Below are positions 46,586 to 55,261 of a stretch of DNA of 64,000 nucleotides, one piece after another; within the stretch, counting starts at the first letter, position 1; every line of letters begins with the position of its first letter. The stretch is taken from NCBI GenBank assembly GCA_963843605.1, contig CAWJLA010000001.1:1550001-1614000 (forward strand), read 5' to 3'. The translations under genes and the position numbers were made by a program. Source of the DNA: FEN-1297 sp963843605 (GTDB taxonomy: Bacteria > Bacteroidota > Ignavibacteria > Ignavibacteriales > Ignavibacteriaceae). The notes beneath the pieces were generated by a model. That model searched no databases, was not told the DNA's origin, and saw only the letters and a list, made by a program, of their open reading frames with translations.

Positions 46586-46616
46586 GGCGGTCTTTACAGA
46601 TCGCCTTTTATTTTTA
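46586..46616 (+). terminator. Terminator of the TPR-clpX operon
   Basis: Stem GGCGGTCT/AGATCGCC (one G-U pair) with loop TTAC at 46586-46605, followed by TTTTATTTTTAAA. It lies 28 bp after the clpX stop and just before the next start at 46633. Confidence 0.85.
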
Positions 46617-46632
46617 AATATGCAGATGTTCT

Positions 46633-47889
46633 ATGCTGAAGAAAATTCTTTTTATTGCCATCCTTATTCATTTCACTTCGTTCCCGCAGTCGAAGATTTT
46701 AATTTATATGGATTTAAAACAAACCGATCATTTAAGGGCTTACGGAATTACGTATCATGCCCTGGAACGCGGTGAAAAAGCAGACTGGCTTTTAAATTAC
46801 CGCGGCGGTTCTTTTTTGCTCGATTATTCGGATAATACTGCTAACGAATGCCGTGTCGACGGAGTAGCTTTTGACCCTGTTTCAACCGCGGATGCGGCAA
46901 GAATATATTCAACGGTTGAGGCTGATGATAATAATATGGCGGTTGTAAGATTGGAAAAAGCGCCAAAGATAGCCGTCTATGTTCCTCCCGGATTTCAGCC
47001 GTGGGATGATGCCGTTACACTTGCTCTTGACTATGCTAAAATACCCTATACAAAAATTTGGAACGACGAAATTTTACGCGGCGATCTGTCAAAATACGAC
47101 TGGCTGCACCTGCATCACGAAGATTTTACGGGTCAGTACGGCAAGTTCTATGCAAGTTTCAGCAACGCCCAGTGGTATATTGATAATCAGCTTCAATATG
47201 AACGCGATGCGAAGAAAAACGGCTTCAAGAAAGTTTCGGAAATGATGAAAACCGTTGCCGAAACAATAAAACAATATATTGCCAAGGGCGGTTTCTTATT
47301 TGCTATGTGTTCTGCAACGGATACTTTTGATATTGCACTTGCGGCACATAACGACGATATATGCGCATCGATGTTCGACGGCGATCCGCCAGATCCGGAT
47401 GCTCAGAAAAAATTAGATTTTTCCAATACTCTGGCTTTTACAAACTTTAAGCTGGAAATGAATCCTTATGTGTATTCATTCAGCAATATAAACGTCCAGC
47501 CGGGAGAAATCGGCAGCCCCGACAACGATTACTTTACACTTTTCGATTTTTCCGCCAAGTATGATCCGGTACCCGCAATGCTTACGCAGGACCATGTAAA
47601 CGTCATTCACGGCTTTATGGGACAGACAACAGCGTTTCACAAAGAGTGCATTAAAAAATCAGTTATCATACTGGCGGAACGTCAGGGAACCGATCAAGTA
47701 AAATACATTCACGGAAATTACGGCAGAGGCACATTTACATTTTACGGCGGGCATGATCCCGAGGCTTACCAGCATCTGGTAGGCGACCCGCCTACAGATT
47801 TATCACTTCACAAAAATTCACCCGGCTACAGACTAATACTTAACAACGTTCTTTTCCCGGCGGCAAAACAGAAAAAACAGAAAACGTAA
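46633..47889 (+). CDS. Secreted class-I glutamine-amidotransferase-like protein, function unknown
   Basis: 418 residues with a signal peptide (1-19, 'HFTSFPQS'). The middle (about 110-400) looks like a flavodoxin/GATase1 fold of the kind in trehalose-utilisation and ThuA proteins: 'KIAVYVPPGFQPWDDAV', 'IAKGGFLFAMCSATDTF' with a Cys where GATase1 has its nucleophile, and 'YGRGTFTFYGGHDPEAYQH' near the end. I recall relatives labelled asparagine synthetase B in databases; nothing here resembles the AsnB synthetase domain, so that label looks wrong. Substrate unknown. Confidence 0.6.
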   Translation: MLKKILFIAILIHFTSFPQSKILIYMDLKQTDHLRAYGITYHALERGEKADWLLNYRGGSFLLDYSDNTANECRVDGVAFDPVSTADAARIYSTVEADDNNMAVVRLEKAPKIAVYVPPGFQPWDDAVTLALDYAKIPYTKIWNDEILRGDLSKYDWLHLHHEDFTGQYGKFYASFSNAQWYIDNQLQYERDAKKNGFKKVSEMMKTVAETIKQYIAKGGFLFAMCSATDTFDIALAAHNDDICASMFDGDPPDPDAQKKLDFSNTLAFTNFKLEMNPYVYSFSNINVQPGEIGSPDNDYFTLFDFSAKYDPVPAMLTQDHVNVIHGFMGQTTAFHKECIKKSVIILAERQGTDQVKYIHGNYGRGTFTFYGGHDPEAYQHLVGDPPTDLSLHKNSPGYRLILNNVLFPAAKQKKQKT

Positions 47890-48118
47890 ATTGGGGGAAT
47901 TGTTTGTTGTTGGTTGTAAGAGGTTGGCGGTTGGGGCGTTGGAGATCGGTGGTAGGATGTTATGTAAAATAGAACTGCATAATAAATAAAACTTAGTGAT
48001 GCTTCGTGAACCTTAGTGCCTTGTGGTAAAAAATCCTCAATTTTTATTCATTCAATTTTATTAAGTTTGTAAGAGCCCTTTACAACAAAAAACAGACCAC
48101 ACACAACAAACTAATTAT
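47890..48118. repeat. G/T-rich stretch and a half copy of the dispersed repeat
   Basis: 47895-47950 is a G/T-rich tract with many GG pairs (GTTGGCGGTTGGGGCGTTGG). 47991-48035 resembles the left half of the palindromic repeat at 4861-4942 (CTTAGTGCCTTGTGGTAAAAAATCC) without the right half. No gene is seen. Confidence 0.45.
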
Positions 48119-48775
48119 ATGAAAACAATAAAAATCAGAAATCAAAAAGAAGAAATAGCCATCGGGAAAATAGTATGTGTCGGTAGAAATTATGCAGAAC
48201 ATGCCGCAGAGCTGGGAAACGAAGTTCCGGAAAAACCGGTAGTATTTTTAAAACCAAGCTCATCGGTTATTTATTCGGGCGGGGAAATTATATACCCGAA
48301 GTTTTCTAACGAGATGCATCATGAAACCGAACTCGTTTTATTAATCGGTAAAAATATAAAAGACGCGTCTCCGGAAGAGTCCGCCCAAGCAATTAAGGCT
48401 TACGGCGTCGGACTTGATATGACCCTGAGAGATGTACAGTCGGAATTAAAAAAGAAAGGCCATCCGTGGACTGTTGCAAAAGGTTTCGACACTTCGGCAG
48501 TTTTATCAGATTTTATTTCCGCTTCAGAATATAATCTTACCCTTGAAGAAGAAATTCAACTTACGGTAAACGGCGAGTTAAGGCAAAATGAAAAACTGAA
48601 TATGATGCTTTTTAAGCCTGTAGAAATAGTGGAATATATATCATCTTTAATGACGCTTGAAGAGGGTGATCTGATTTTTACCGGAACGCCGAAGGGCGTA
48701 AATATTGTAAACGGCAGAGATGTTTTAAAAGCTTCGATTTCCGGCATTGCAGAACTTGAATGCACGGTTAGGTAA
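48119..48775 (+). CDS. Fumarylacetoacetate hydrolase family protein
   Basis: 218 residues, the single-domain form of the FAH family. Metal and active-site motifs: 'VCVGRNYAEHAAELG', 'FLKPSSSVI', 'HHETELVLLIG' (Glu ligands), 'GLDMTLRDVQ' and 'DLIFTGTPKGV'. Members are acylpyruvases, oxaloacetate decarboxylases or tautomerases, so the exact reaction is open. Appears monocistronic. Confidence 0.92.
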   Translation: MKTIKIRNQKEEIAIGKIVCVGRNYAEHAAELGNEVPEKPVVFLKPSSSVIYSGGEIIYPKFSNEMHHETELVLLIGKNIKDASPEESAQAIKAYGVGLDMTLRDVQSELKKKGHPWTVAKGFDTSAVLSDFISASEYNLTLEEEIQLTVNGELRQNEKLNMMLFKPVEIVEYISSLMTLEEGDLIFTGTPKGVNIVNGRDVLKASISGIAELECTVR

Positions 48776-48905
48776 TATTATTTAAGAACGGCAATAGATA
48801 TCACTCGACGATATTGGCGAACCGTGCGGAAAATATCGTCGTGTTCCTGATTAAATTTAATCCCGGGATATTTGAAATTCCTAAATAACCGGTAAAAATC
48901 AGGAA

Positions 48906-49991
48906 TTAAAACTCCCACCCGAATCCTATCGAATAAATATTATTGGAATATTTATAGAATAGATCATTGGATGTATTACCAATAATACTCATTGACAAAG
49001 AGCCGTAAAGCCCGTTTATTATGCTGCTCAGCTCGGCATTTAATTCTATTGATGCCATAAACCGCTTGTCGCTGCGGAAAGAGTTAGTTTCAAAACCGTT
49101 TTCATCCACAACAGGAAGATTCAGATAATTATTTGTTTGATATGTTGCATCAAATACTCCCTTGAATACCGATGAAAAAATATGAGAGACACCGAATCCG
49201 GCCTCATATCCGTCATTGGAATAATTATCCAGAAACATTTCTTCTTCATAATATATTAAGTCGCCTGAGGTAATAAATCTTGTTCCGCTGTTGAGATTTT
49301 TTCTGAGTAAGAAATGTGCGCTAATTCCGGTTCTTTCACCAAGGGACTGCGCCGCGTGAAGATAGTATTTCATTTGTATTATTTTTTGAGAACCGGAAAA
49401 TTCTTCGGCCGAGCTCAGATAATTTTTATAATCATATTCAACACCCAATATGAAAGTTGTTTTTGTTTGGAATGATTCGGTAAATTTCATGAATATTTTG
49501 TTTTCGTCATGGGAAAACATCGGATAATTATCGAATCTGTTTCTTATAAATAAATATCCGCCTAAAATCCTGCTGTTTTCACTCAGTTTATGAAAGTAAT
49601 TTGAATAGAAAGAGAACATATTAAAATCAAAAAGTGTAAAATAATCTCTGTTTTTCTTAAGCGAATAATTTACTCCAATGTTTAAGGGGTTTTCGTCTTC
49701 TGAAAATAAATACGTATCAACAATACCGGCTTTATGCGTGTTTGATGATTTGTAAATATTGCTTTGATAATAGCTTATATTATTCATGTAATAAAGTTGA
49801 ACATTGTTATTTCCGCTTTCAATATTATAACCGGCACCGAGTGACAGATTATTTATAAAATCGGATACATTTGACGAGTTATTGAATATATTATCGTCAT
49901 AATAACTTTCGTATAATGACGACAATGTAATTTGAGGAAAAACTACATTTGAAACCGAAAAAAGAATAACGGAGAGGAGAAACCTAATCAT
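48906..49991 (-). CDS. Outer-membrane beta-barrel protein of unknown function
   Basis: 361 residues: signal peptide (1-19), then alternating aromatic and polar strands with many Tyr/Asn/Ser loops, ending in 'IYSIGFGWEF', a C-terminal aromatic barrel signal. Its start codon overlaps the stop of the small EF-hand-like gene (ATGA at 49988-49991), so the two products are made together. I do not recognise the family; a porin or the barrel part of a porin-type complex is plausible. Confidence 0.7.
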   Translation of the reverse strand: MIRFLLSVILFSVSNVVFPQITLSSLYESYYDDNIFNNSSNVSDFINNLSLGAGYNIESGNNNVQLYYMNNISYYQSNIYKSSNTHKAGIVDTYLFSEDENPLNIGVNYSLKKNRDYFTLFDFNMFSFYSNYFHKLSENSRILGGYLFIRNRFDNYPMFSHDENKIFMKFTESFQTKTTFILGVEYDYKNYLSSAEEFSGSQKIIQMKYYLHAAQSLGERTGISAHFLLRKNLNSGTRFITSGDLIYYEEEMFLDNYSNDGYEAGFGVSHIFSSVFKGVFDATYQTNNYLNLPVVDENGFETNSFRSDKRFMASIELNAELSSIINGLYGSLSMSIIGNTSNDLFYKYSNNIYSIGFGWEF

Positions 49992-50284
49992 TTATTACCC
50001 CCTTGATTACCATTCCCATGCCCGCCGCTACCGGAATTCTGCCTTTTCCTTTGTCTCTCGAAACTCATTCCTTTAGCGCGATTATCGCATATACCGTCAC
50101 CATCCTTATCTATAAAAAAGTCCCTTCTGCCTCTCCGTTGTTTAATAGACTGATCCGTCTTTTCGGTTATTGTTTTTTCAAATTTATTTTTTGACTTAAC
50201 TTTTGTCGAATCGTCTTCTTCCGCAGCGTATGCGAAAGAGAAGCTTGCAGTTAAAAACAATATTAAAAACATTTTTTTATACAT
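49988..50284 (-). CDS. Small secreted protein with one EF-hand-like calcium loop
   Basis: About 98 residues from the preferred ATG at 50284, which directly begins a signal peptide 'MYKKMFLILFLTASFSFAYA'; the frame is open to 50320. AGGT lies seven bases upstream. The mature part is highly charged (Lys/Arg/Glu) and carries 'FIDKDGDGICDNR', a D-x-D-x-D-G-x-x-D loop as in EF-hand, dockerin or thrombospondin-3 repeats, with one Cys; the tail is Gly/Asn-rich ('GSGGHGNGNQGG'). Translationally coupled to the barrel gene, so probably a periplasmic or surface partner of it. Confidence 0.7.
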   Translation of the reverse strand: MYKKMFLILFLTASFSFAYAAEEDDSTKVKSKNKFEKTITEKTDQSIKQRRGRRDFFIDKDGDGICDNRAKGMSFERQRKRQNSGSGGHGNGNQGGNK

Positions 50285-50424
50285 CGTTTGACCTGTTTTT
50301 TTACTTATACTACAAAGCATATACCAGAAACGGTGATATAAAATGTTCTGTTTCTATTTGAATTTCGAACGTTAAGATGTGGCTATTAAAAATTTACGAC
50401 GGTTTGGTCGAAAAAAGATAGAAG

Positions 50425-51129
50425 TTAGACAATTCCCTTCAGATATGCCTGTCTTTTTTTCTCCGGAAATTTTTCGATAGCGTACCTGAGCATGGTTCTG
50501 GGCATTTTTTTATAGCGCTCATGAAGGAAATTTTCTTCGGTATTTATGTCTCTTTTGCCTATTTCACGAAGCATCCAGCCGACGGCTTTGTGTATAAGAT
50601 CATGCTTATCCTCCAGCAATATTTCGGCTAAATTCAAAGTAACATCGAACATGCTGTGCTTAATAAAATAGAAAGATGAAATAACCGAGATTCTTTTATC
50701 CCAAAGTTTTACTGAATCTGCTAATTTGAATAAAGGGCTTTTATCTTTATCATAAAGATATGCACCTACAATTGAAGGCGCGGACAGATCTACCAGATCC
50801 CAGTTATTAATCCCGGTTCTATTATTCAAATAGAAATTAAAAATTTCTTCCTTTTCCTTAAGTCCGGCAAGAGAATACTTTTTAACCAAGATAAACAGCG
50901 CCGCCAGTCTTTCTTCGTGGTATTTTGAACTTAACAACGTTTGAATCTCTATATGTTTCAGATCTAAATTTTGCGATGTTATTTTCCTGATCACCGGCAC
51001 CTTTAATCCAAGAAACTTATCACCTTCTCCGTACTCGCCCTTGCCGGTTTTAAAAAATTTCCGGAGAATTTCAGCCTGCTTTTTATCCGAAGCGCTCCGG
51101 AGCATTTTTTTTAATTTTATATACGTCAT
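50425..51129 (-). CDS. DNA alkylation repair protein (AlkD-like)
   Basis: 234 residues of HEAT-like helical repeats. Family features: 'KTGKGEYGEGDKFLGLKVP' near the N-terminus, 'NNWDLVDLSAPSIVGAYL' in the middle and 'HKAVGWMLREIGKRD' near the end. It excises bulky or cationic alkylated bases (3-methyladenine, 7-methylguanine) by a non-flipping glycosylase mechanism. Appears monocistronic. Confidence 0.93.
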   Translation of the reverse strand: MTYIKLKKMLRSASDKKQAEILRKFFKTGKGEYGEGDKFLGLKVPVIRKITSQNLDLKHIEIQTLLSSKYHEERLAALFILVKKYSLAGLKEKEEIFNFYLNNRTGINNWDLVDLSAPSIVGAYLYDKDKSPLFKLADSVKLWDKRISVISSFYFIKHSMFDVTLNLAEILLEDKHDLIHKAVGWMLREIGKRDINTEENFLHERYKKMPRTMLRYAIEKFPEKKRQAYLKGIV

Positions 51130-51281
51130 CTTTATTCCGGAAGAATTATTAATAAGGTATTAAATCAGGCATGGTCTTATTTTTACCCCTGACTTTTCTT
51201 CTTTATCACAAACAAAGAGATCCTCATTTATTAGTTTCAAAGATACACGGTATAATTACTAAATAAAATAGGAGTATTACT

Positions 51282-51776
51282 ATGATAAAAAAATTTATCT
51301 CTCTTTCCGCGGCCCTTGTTTTGTTTATGATGTTAGGCAATGTGCACGCTCAAAACCAGCATCCGACAATGAAGATGAAAAAAATGAACACCGGCACGAG
51401 CAAATATGAAGCAACGCTCAGCGGAAAAAACGTTGTTCCTCCGGTTAAGACAAAAGCATCGGGACAAGCAATATTTAATTTCAGCAAGGACGGTAAATCT
51501 ATATCTTACAAATTAACGGTTCATAATATCAAGAATATAATTATGGCGCATATACATCACGCAGCTCCGGGCAAGGACGGCCCTATTGCGGTATGGCTGT
51601 ATAAAGGTAAAGCTACCGGTGCGGTTAACGGTTTGCTATCAAAAGGAATAATTACAAATAAAATTATCAATCTAGATAGTTTGAAAACCTGGATTAAGAA
51701 CGGAGATGCTTATGTACTTGTTCATACAAAAGCATATCCGAACGGTGAAATCAGAGGTACAATTAAAGCAAAATAA
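51282..51776 (+). CDS. CHRD-domain secreted protein
   Basis: 164 residues: signal peptide (1-23, 'MLGNVHAQ'), then one CHRD (chordin-like) domain (about 43-163) with 'ATLSGKNVVPPVKTKASGQA', 'MAHIHHAAPGKDGPIAVWL' and 'YVLVHTKAYPNGEIRGTI'. CHRD proteins are exported beta-sandwich proteins of unsettled function in bacteria. GGAG lies eight bases before the start codon. Appears monocistronic. Confidence 0.92.
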   Translation: MIKKFISLSAALVLFMMLGNVHAQNQHPTMKMKKMNTGTSKYEATLSGKNVVPPVKTKASGQAIFNFSKDGKSISYKLTVHNIKNIIMAHIHHAAPGKDGPIAVWLYKGKATGAVNGLLSKGIITNKIINLDSLKTWIKNGDAYVLVHTKAYPNGEIRGTIKAK

Positions 51777-51884
51777 TTATTTTTTTCTATTTCCGTCATG
51801 CGGCCGGGAAATTGGCAAGTTGTTTATTCGATACCTTCCAATTATTTTTTCTTGCCGTATGGCGGATATTTGTTTTATTCTTTC

Positions 51885-52529
51885 CTAATTTTTAACAAAA
51901 TAATCAACTTTATGGTAAAGGCTCTCCGATTTGCCGTTTGAGTCCTTTATAATCAGCATTTTGTCTTTAACCCAAAATATTTTTTTTTGATCGCCTAGGT
52001 ATTTGGAATGTAAAATGAGTACGTTTTTTTTTGTTGTATAACTGCCGAAAGTCCATATCCTCGGAAGCCTGAAGAATAATTTACCCGAATCGGTAAATCT
52101 GGATAATGCAATATGCCCGCCTGGGTACTTCCAATAATAATTGCCGGCAATTTTATCTTTGGAAGCTATGCCTTCTTCTTTTATCATTATTGTCCTGTGC
52201 AAAGCTCCCTCTACTTTGTAAAAATTAAATAATGTATCGCCTGCCGTTTTAATTACACTTGTATCAGTTACCTCCTTGCCGTTCCCGTCTTCCGATTCAA
52301 GCATCGTCAGTAATGTATCGTGCATAATTCTATAAGTATAATTGGAAGCCACAACACTCACCGTTTCGTATCTTTTATCAGGGTAGAACCGGATCATTTC
52401 AACGTAGCTGCTTTTAATCGGTATGCTTTCCCATATCCCCGTCAGCGATGTATGCTCTTTCTGGGGGAATGAATCGGTTGCTCCCAGTATAATAATTAAT
52501 ACAATAACAATACCGTATTTCCGTATCAT
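51885..52529 (-). CDS. Secreted protein of unknown function
   Basis: 214 residues with a signal peptide (1-22) and then a beta-rich sequence: 'LTGIWESIPIKSSYVEMIRF', 'YPDKRYETVSVVASN', 'GNYYWKYPGGHIALSRFTD'. The 'GxWE' opening and strand pattern suggest a lipocalin-like or DUF-type barrel but I cannot name the family. Convergent with the CHRD gene. Confidence 0.6.
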   Translation of the reverse strand: MIRKYGIVIVLIIILGATDSFPQKEHTSLTGIWESIPIKSSYVEMIRFYPDKRYETVSVVASNYTYRIMHDTLLTMLESEDGNGKEVTDTSVIKTAGDTLFNFYKVEGALHRTIMIKEEGIASKDKIAGNYYWKYPGGHIALSRFTDSGKLFFRLPRIWTFGSYTTKKNVLILHSKYLGDQKKIFWVKDKMLIIKDSNGKSESLYHKVDYFVKN

Positions 52530-52794
52530 GTTATCCTCGACAATAATTTAATAATCTGCCGTATTAGTATTTGCGAAAGATATTTTTCCGACGATAATCT
52601 TTTTACCCGGACAAAAATATTAAAAATAAAATTTAAGTTATCATTTTTAATTTTAAAGACGGATATTTTGAAAAATTTTTATTTAATAAATTTTTCATAA
52701 TTTTGGAAAAATATTTTTTGCTTACTGTCTTTTCATCAATTTAAATAACGGGTAACTTTCTTAAATTAAATATTCACCAAATAAAGGGGTAATA
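52530..52794. promoter_or_regulatory. Divergent promoter region with an A/T hairpin
   Basis: Lies between two divergent secreted-protein genes. The inverted repeat GAAAAATTT ... AAATTTTTC is near 52670-52696, and AAAGGGG sits six bases before the peptidase ATG at 52795. No regulator site is recognised. Confidence 0.35.
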
Positions 52795-54027
52795 ATGAAA
52801 ACAGCAACTCCCATTACCGTATTATTATTAGCTTTGATATTCTGTACTTACAGCCCGGCCCAACAGGAAAACAAAGATAAGGGCGTCTTTGTTAAGCGAC
52901 AAAATGAATTTTATAAAGACATTTTGGACGGAATAAAAGACTTCAATAAAAAACCGGTAAAGGAAAGACAAGTATTTAAAATGGATTTTACGGGAATGGA
53001 TCTGCCCAAGTCCGTCGAAGAATTTACTACTTACTGGTATAATCCTCCAGTTTCTCAGGGAAACACGGGAACCTGCTGGTCGTTTTCAACTACTTCATTT
53101 TTAGAATCGGAAGTTTACAGAATAAATAAAAAGAAAGTTTCATTATCTCCGATTTACACGGTTTACTGGGAGTATGTAGAGAAAACGAAACGGTTCATAG
53201 AAGAAAGAGGTCAGTCTGCATTCGGAGAAGGATCCGAAAGTAACGCCGTTTTAAGAATTTGGAAGAAGTACGGTATTGTTCCTAACGAAGTCTATACCGG
53301 ATTACAGCAGGGACAAAAATTTCACGATCACAGTCAAATGTTCCATGAAATGGAAACCTATCTTAATGGTTTAAAACAAAATAACGCCTGGAACGAAGAC
53401 GAAGCAGTGAGTACCGTAAAATCGATTATGAATCATTATATAGGCGAGCCTCCTACTAAATTTATATATGAAGGAAAGGAATATACCCCGAAAGCATTTC
53501 TCAAAGATGTTGTTAACCTTAACCTTGATGATTATGTCTGCTTTATGTCATTAATGCAGCAGCCGTATTATACCAAGGCCGAGTACGAAGTAGAAGACAA
53601 CTGGTGGCACGGTAAGGATTACTATAATATACCTCTGGACGTATTTATGTCGGCGATAAAACAAGCGGTGAAAAACGGATATACGATGGCAATCGGCGGA
53701 GACGTTTCAGAACCGGGACTCGATTCACATGCAGAAGTTGCAATGATTCCTACATTCGATATACCATCTCAATATATCGATGAAAATTCCAGGCAGTTCA
53801 GGTTCAGCAATAAGACCACAACAGACGATCACGGGATTCACCTGGTTGGTTATGCAAACAAAGGCGGAAGAGAATGGTTTTTAATTAAAGATTCCGGAAG
53901 CGGCTCCAGGAACGGAAAGAATAAAGGATTCTATTTTTATGATGATGATTATGTTAAATTGAAAATAATGGATTTTATGGTAAATAAAGATGCTGTTAAG
54001 GAGATTCTGAAAAAATTCGAAGATTAA
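52795..54027 (+). CDS. C1 family (papain-like) peptidase, secreted, bleomycin-hydrolase branch
   Basis: 410 residues with a signal peptide (1-22). Catalytic Cys94 is in 'QGNTGTCWSFSTTSFLES' and catalytic His346 in 'DDHGIHLVGYA', the PepC/bleomycin-hydrolase arrangement with a long insert between them. The third triad place, normally Asn in 'NSW', is Asp366 in 'LIKDSGSGS', which may lower or alter activity. Export is unusual, because classical PepC is cytoplasmic. It has its own terminator, so it is monocistronic. Confidence 0.88.
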   Translation: MKTATPITVLLLALIFCTYSPAQQENKDKGVFVKRQNEFYKDILDGIKDFNKKPVKERQVFKMDFTGMDLPKSVEEFTTYWYNPPVSQGNTGTCWSFSTTSFLESEVYRINKKKVSLSPIYTVYWEYVEKTKRFIEERGQSAFGEGSESNAVLRIWKKYGIVPNEVYTGLQQGQKFHDHSQMFHEMETYLNGLKQNNAWNEDEAVSTVKSIMNHYIGEPPTKFIYEGKEYTPKAFLKDVVNLNLDDYVCFMSLMQQPYYTKAEYEVEDNWWHGKDYYNIPLDVFMSAIKQAVKNGYTMAIGGDVSEPGLDSHAEVAMIPTFDIPSQYIDENSRQFRFSNKTTTDDHGIHLVGYANKGGREWFLIKDSGSGSRNGKNKGFYFYDDDYVKLKIMDFMVNKDAVKEILKKFED

Positions 54028-54061
54028 AAAAATCATAGTAAATACATGGCTTGCTTATTAT

Positions 54062-54102
54062 CAAATGTCGCGATTGTAAAATAATTGCGACATTTGTTTT
54101 TT
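54062..54102 (+). terminator. Terminator of the C1 peptidase gene
   Basis: 10-bp stem CAAATGTCGC/GCGACATTTG, extendable by further A-T pairs, followed by TTTTTT. It lies 34 bp after the stop codon. Strong Rho-independent form. Confidence 0.9.
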
Positions 54103-54154
54103 ATAACTTCTTTGTTATTATATTTGATAAAATTAGTATAATTATTTTTTCTAT

Positions 54155-54646
54155 ATGAAAGATTTAGATTTCGATCCGCTAAAATCAGGCGACGAATTCA
54201 GACATAATTACAGACTTCATGACCTTGCCGAAATGGGCGGTAAGAAAATGCTGACGAACTGGGGATTCTCGTTCGACGATTTCGGAATGGATAAAAGATA
54301 CGAAAAGGTTTGGGAAAAAGGAGAAGACAAGCCGGATTTAATTTTGAGCTATAACGGCAGACGTGCTTTGCTGGACTGGAAAGGCAAACATAAGCCCGTT
54401 TGGCTTATAAATAAAAGAGCCTTTTTATCTTATAAAAAATGGATGCTGAAAATAAATTCTCCGGCTTTTGTATGTTTTTTTGTATTTGACGATAAAAACA
54501 AAATTACCGACGTCAGGTTTGCATCAATCGGAAAACATTCTTTTCTGGAATCTAAAGAAAAAGAATGGGATAAAAATGCAACCGTTGAATTCGAAATGGA
54601 TCTGCCCGCGTTTACAAAACAAAATTTAATAAGCTATTTGTTTTAA
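54155..54646 (+). CDS. PD-(D/E)XK-like nuclease-fold protein, unknown
   Basis: 163 residues with no signal peptide. The sequence 'KPDLILSYNGRRALLDWKGK' matches the PD-(D/E)XK core: Pro60-Asp61, a beta hairpin, then Asp74-Trp-Lys76. An upstream helix ('HDLAEMGGKKMLTNWGF') and a downstream helix with 'INKRAFLSYKKWM' fit the fold. It may be a nuclease or a hypothetical protein that keeps only the fold. There is no restriction, phage or repair gene nearby, and it is followed by a TPR-like gene 73 bp away. Confidence 0.55.
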   Translation: MKDLDFDPLKSGDEFRHNYRLHDLAEMGGKKMLTNWGFSFDDFGMDKRYEKVWEKGEDKPDLILSYNGRRALLDWKGKHKPVWLINKRAFLSYKKWMLKINSPAFVCFFVFDDKNKITDVRFASIGKHSFLESKEKEWDKNATVEFEMDLPAFTKQNLISYLF

Positions 54647-54719
54647 GAAGCGGTTAATTTTATTTTGTTTGTCTAATTCTATATTGAATGTTGCAATTAA
54701 TATCCGGGAAAGAAAAATA

Positions 54720-55259
54720 ATGCAAAAACCGATTCAGAAAGAACTTGAAGAAATATTCAGACTGTCAGGTTCCTCCGATGAACTTTTCGATGCATTCAGA
54801 ACAGCCATTGAGTACCGCATCAAAGATCAGGATTTGTATAAAACCCTGCTAAGAAATAAAGCATTATCTACCGATGAAATATCAATGTTCGCCGAAAAAA
54901 TTTGCAAAGAATTTAAAGAACTAAGCTATTCGATATATTTTTGCGTCGGCCAGATTTTTTCTTCAATCTCATCATACGCAAAATACCACGATAAGGCTCT
55001 TAATTACTATAAAAAGGCCGCCGAATCCGAGCCAAAAATTCATGAGCCTTATATTGCCATTGCGGAAATGTACAACCCCGAATTTAACAAACCTCCTTTT
55101 GAAGATATAGTACAAACCATACAGGACGGAATAAAAACCGTTGAAAATAAAAGCACTCTATGCTTTACGCTGGTCGACCTTTATAAAAATACGGGTAACG
55201 AAGAAATGGTTAGATCATTTCAAATACTCGGAGAACTTTATAAAAGAGAAGGCAAATAA
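54720..55259 (+). CDS. Small TPR-like helical protein, unknown
   Basis: About 179 residues from ATG 54720 (frame open from a TTG at 54669, which is less likely because the ATG lies after a GGGAAAG). Helical throughout with a TPR-like unit 'HDKALNYYKKAAESEPKIHE' (residues about 95-115). No signal peptide. It may be cotranscribed with the PD-(D/E)XK-like gene. It ends two bases before the convergent patatin gene. Confidence 0.6.
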   Translation: MQKPIQKELEEIFRLSGSSDELFDAFRTAIEYRIKDQDLYKTLLRNKALSTDEISMFAEKICKEFKELSYSIYFCVGQIFSSISSYAKYHDKALNYYKKAAESEPKIHEPYIAIAEMYNPEFNKPPFEDIVQTIQDGIKTVENKSTLCFTLVDLYKNTGNEEMVRSFQILGELYKREGK

Positions 55260-55261
55260 AA

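Noticed and set aside
46633..47889. Asparagine synthetase B
   Set aside because: No N-terminal Cys amidotransferase of the Ntn type and no ATP pyrophosphatase motif; signal peptide present.
47895..47950. G-quadruplex in the G/T-rich tract
   Set aside because: Mostly GG pairs with irregular spacing and no four runs of three G; only a weak two-layer structure would be possible.
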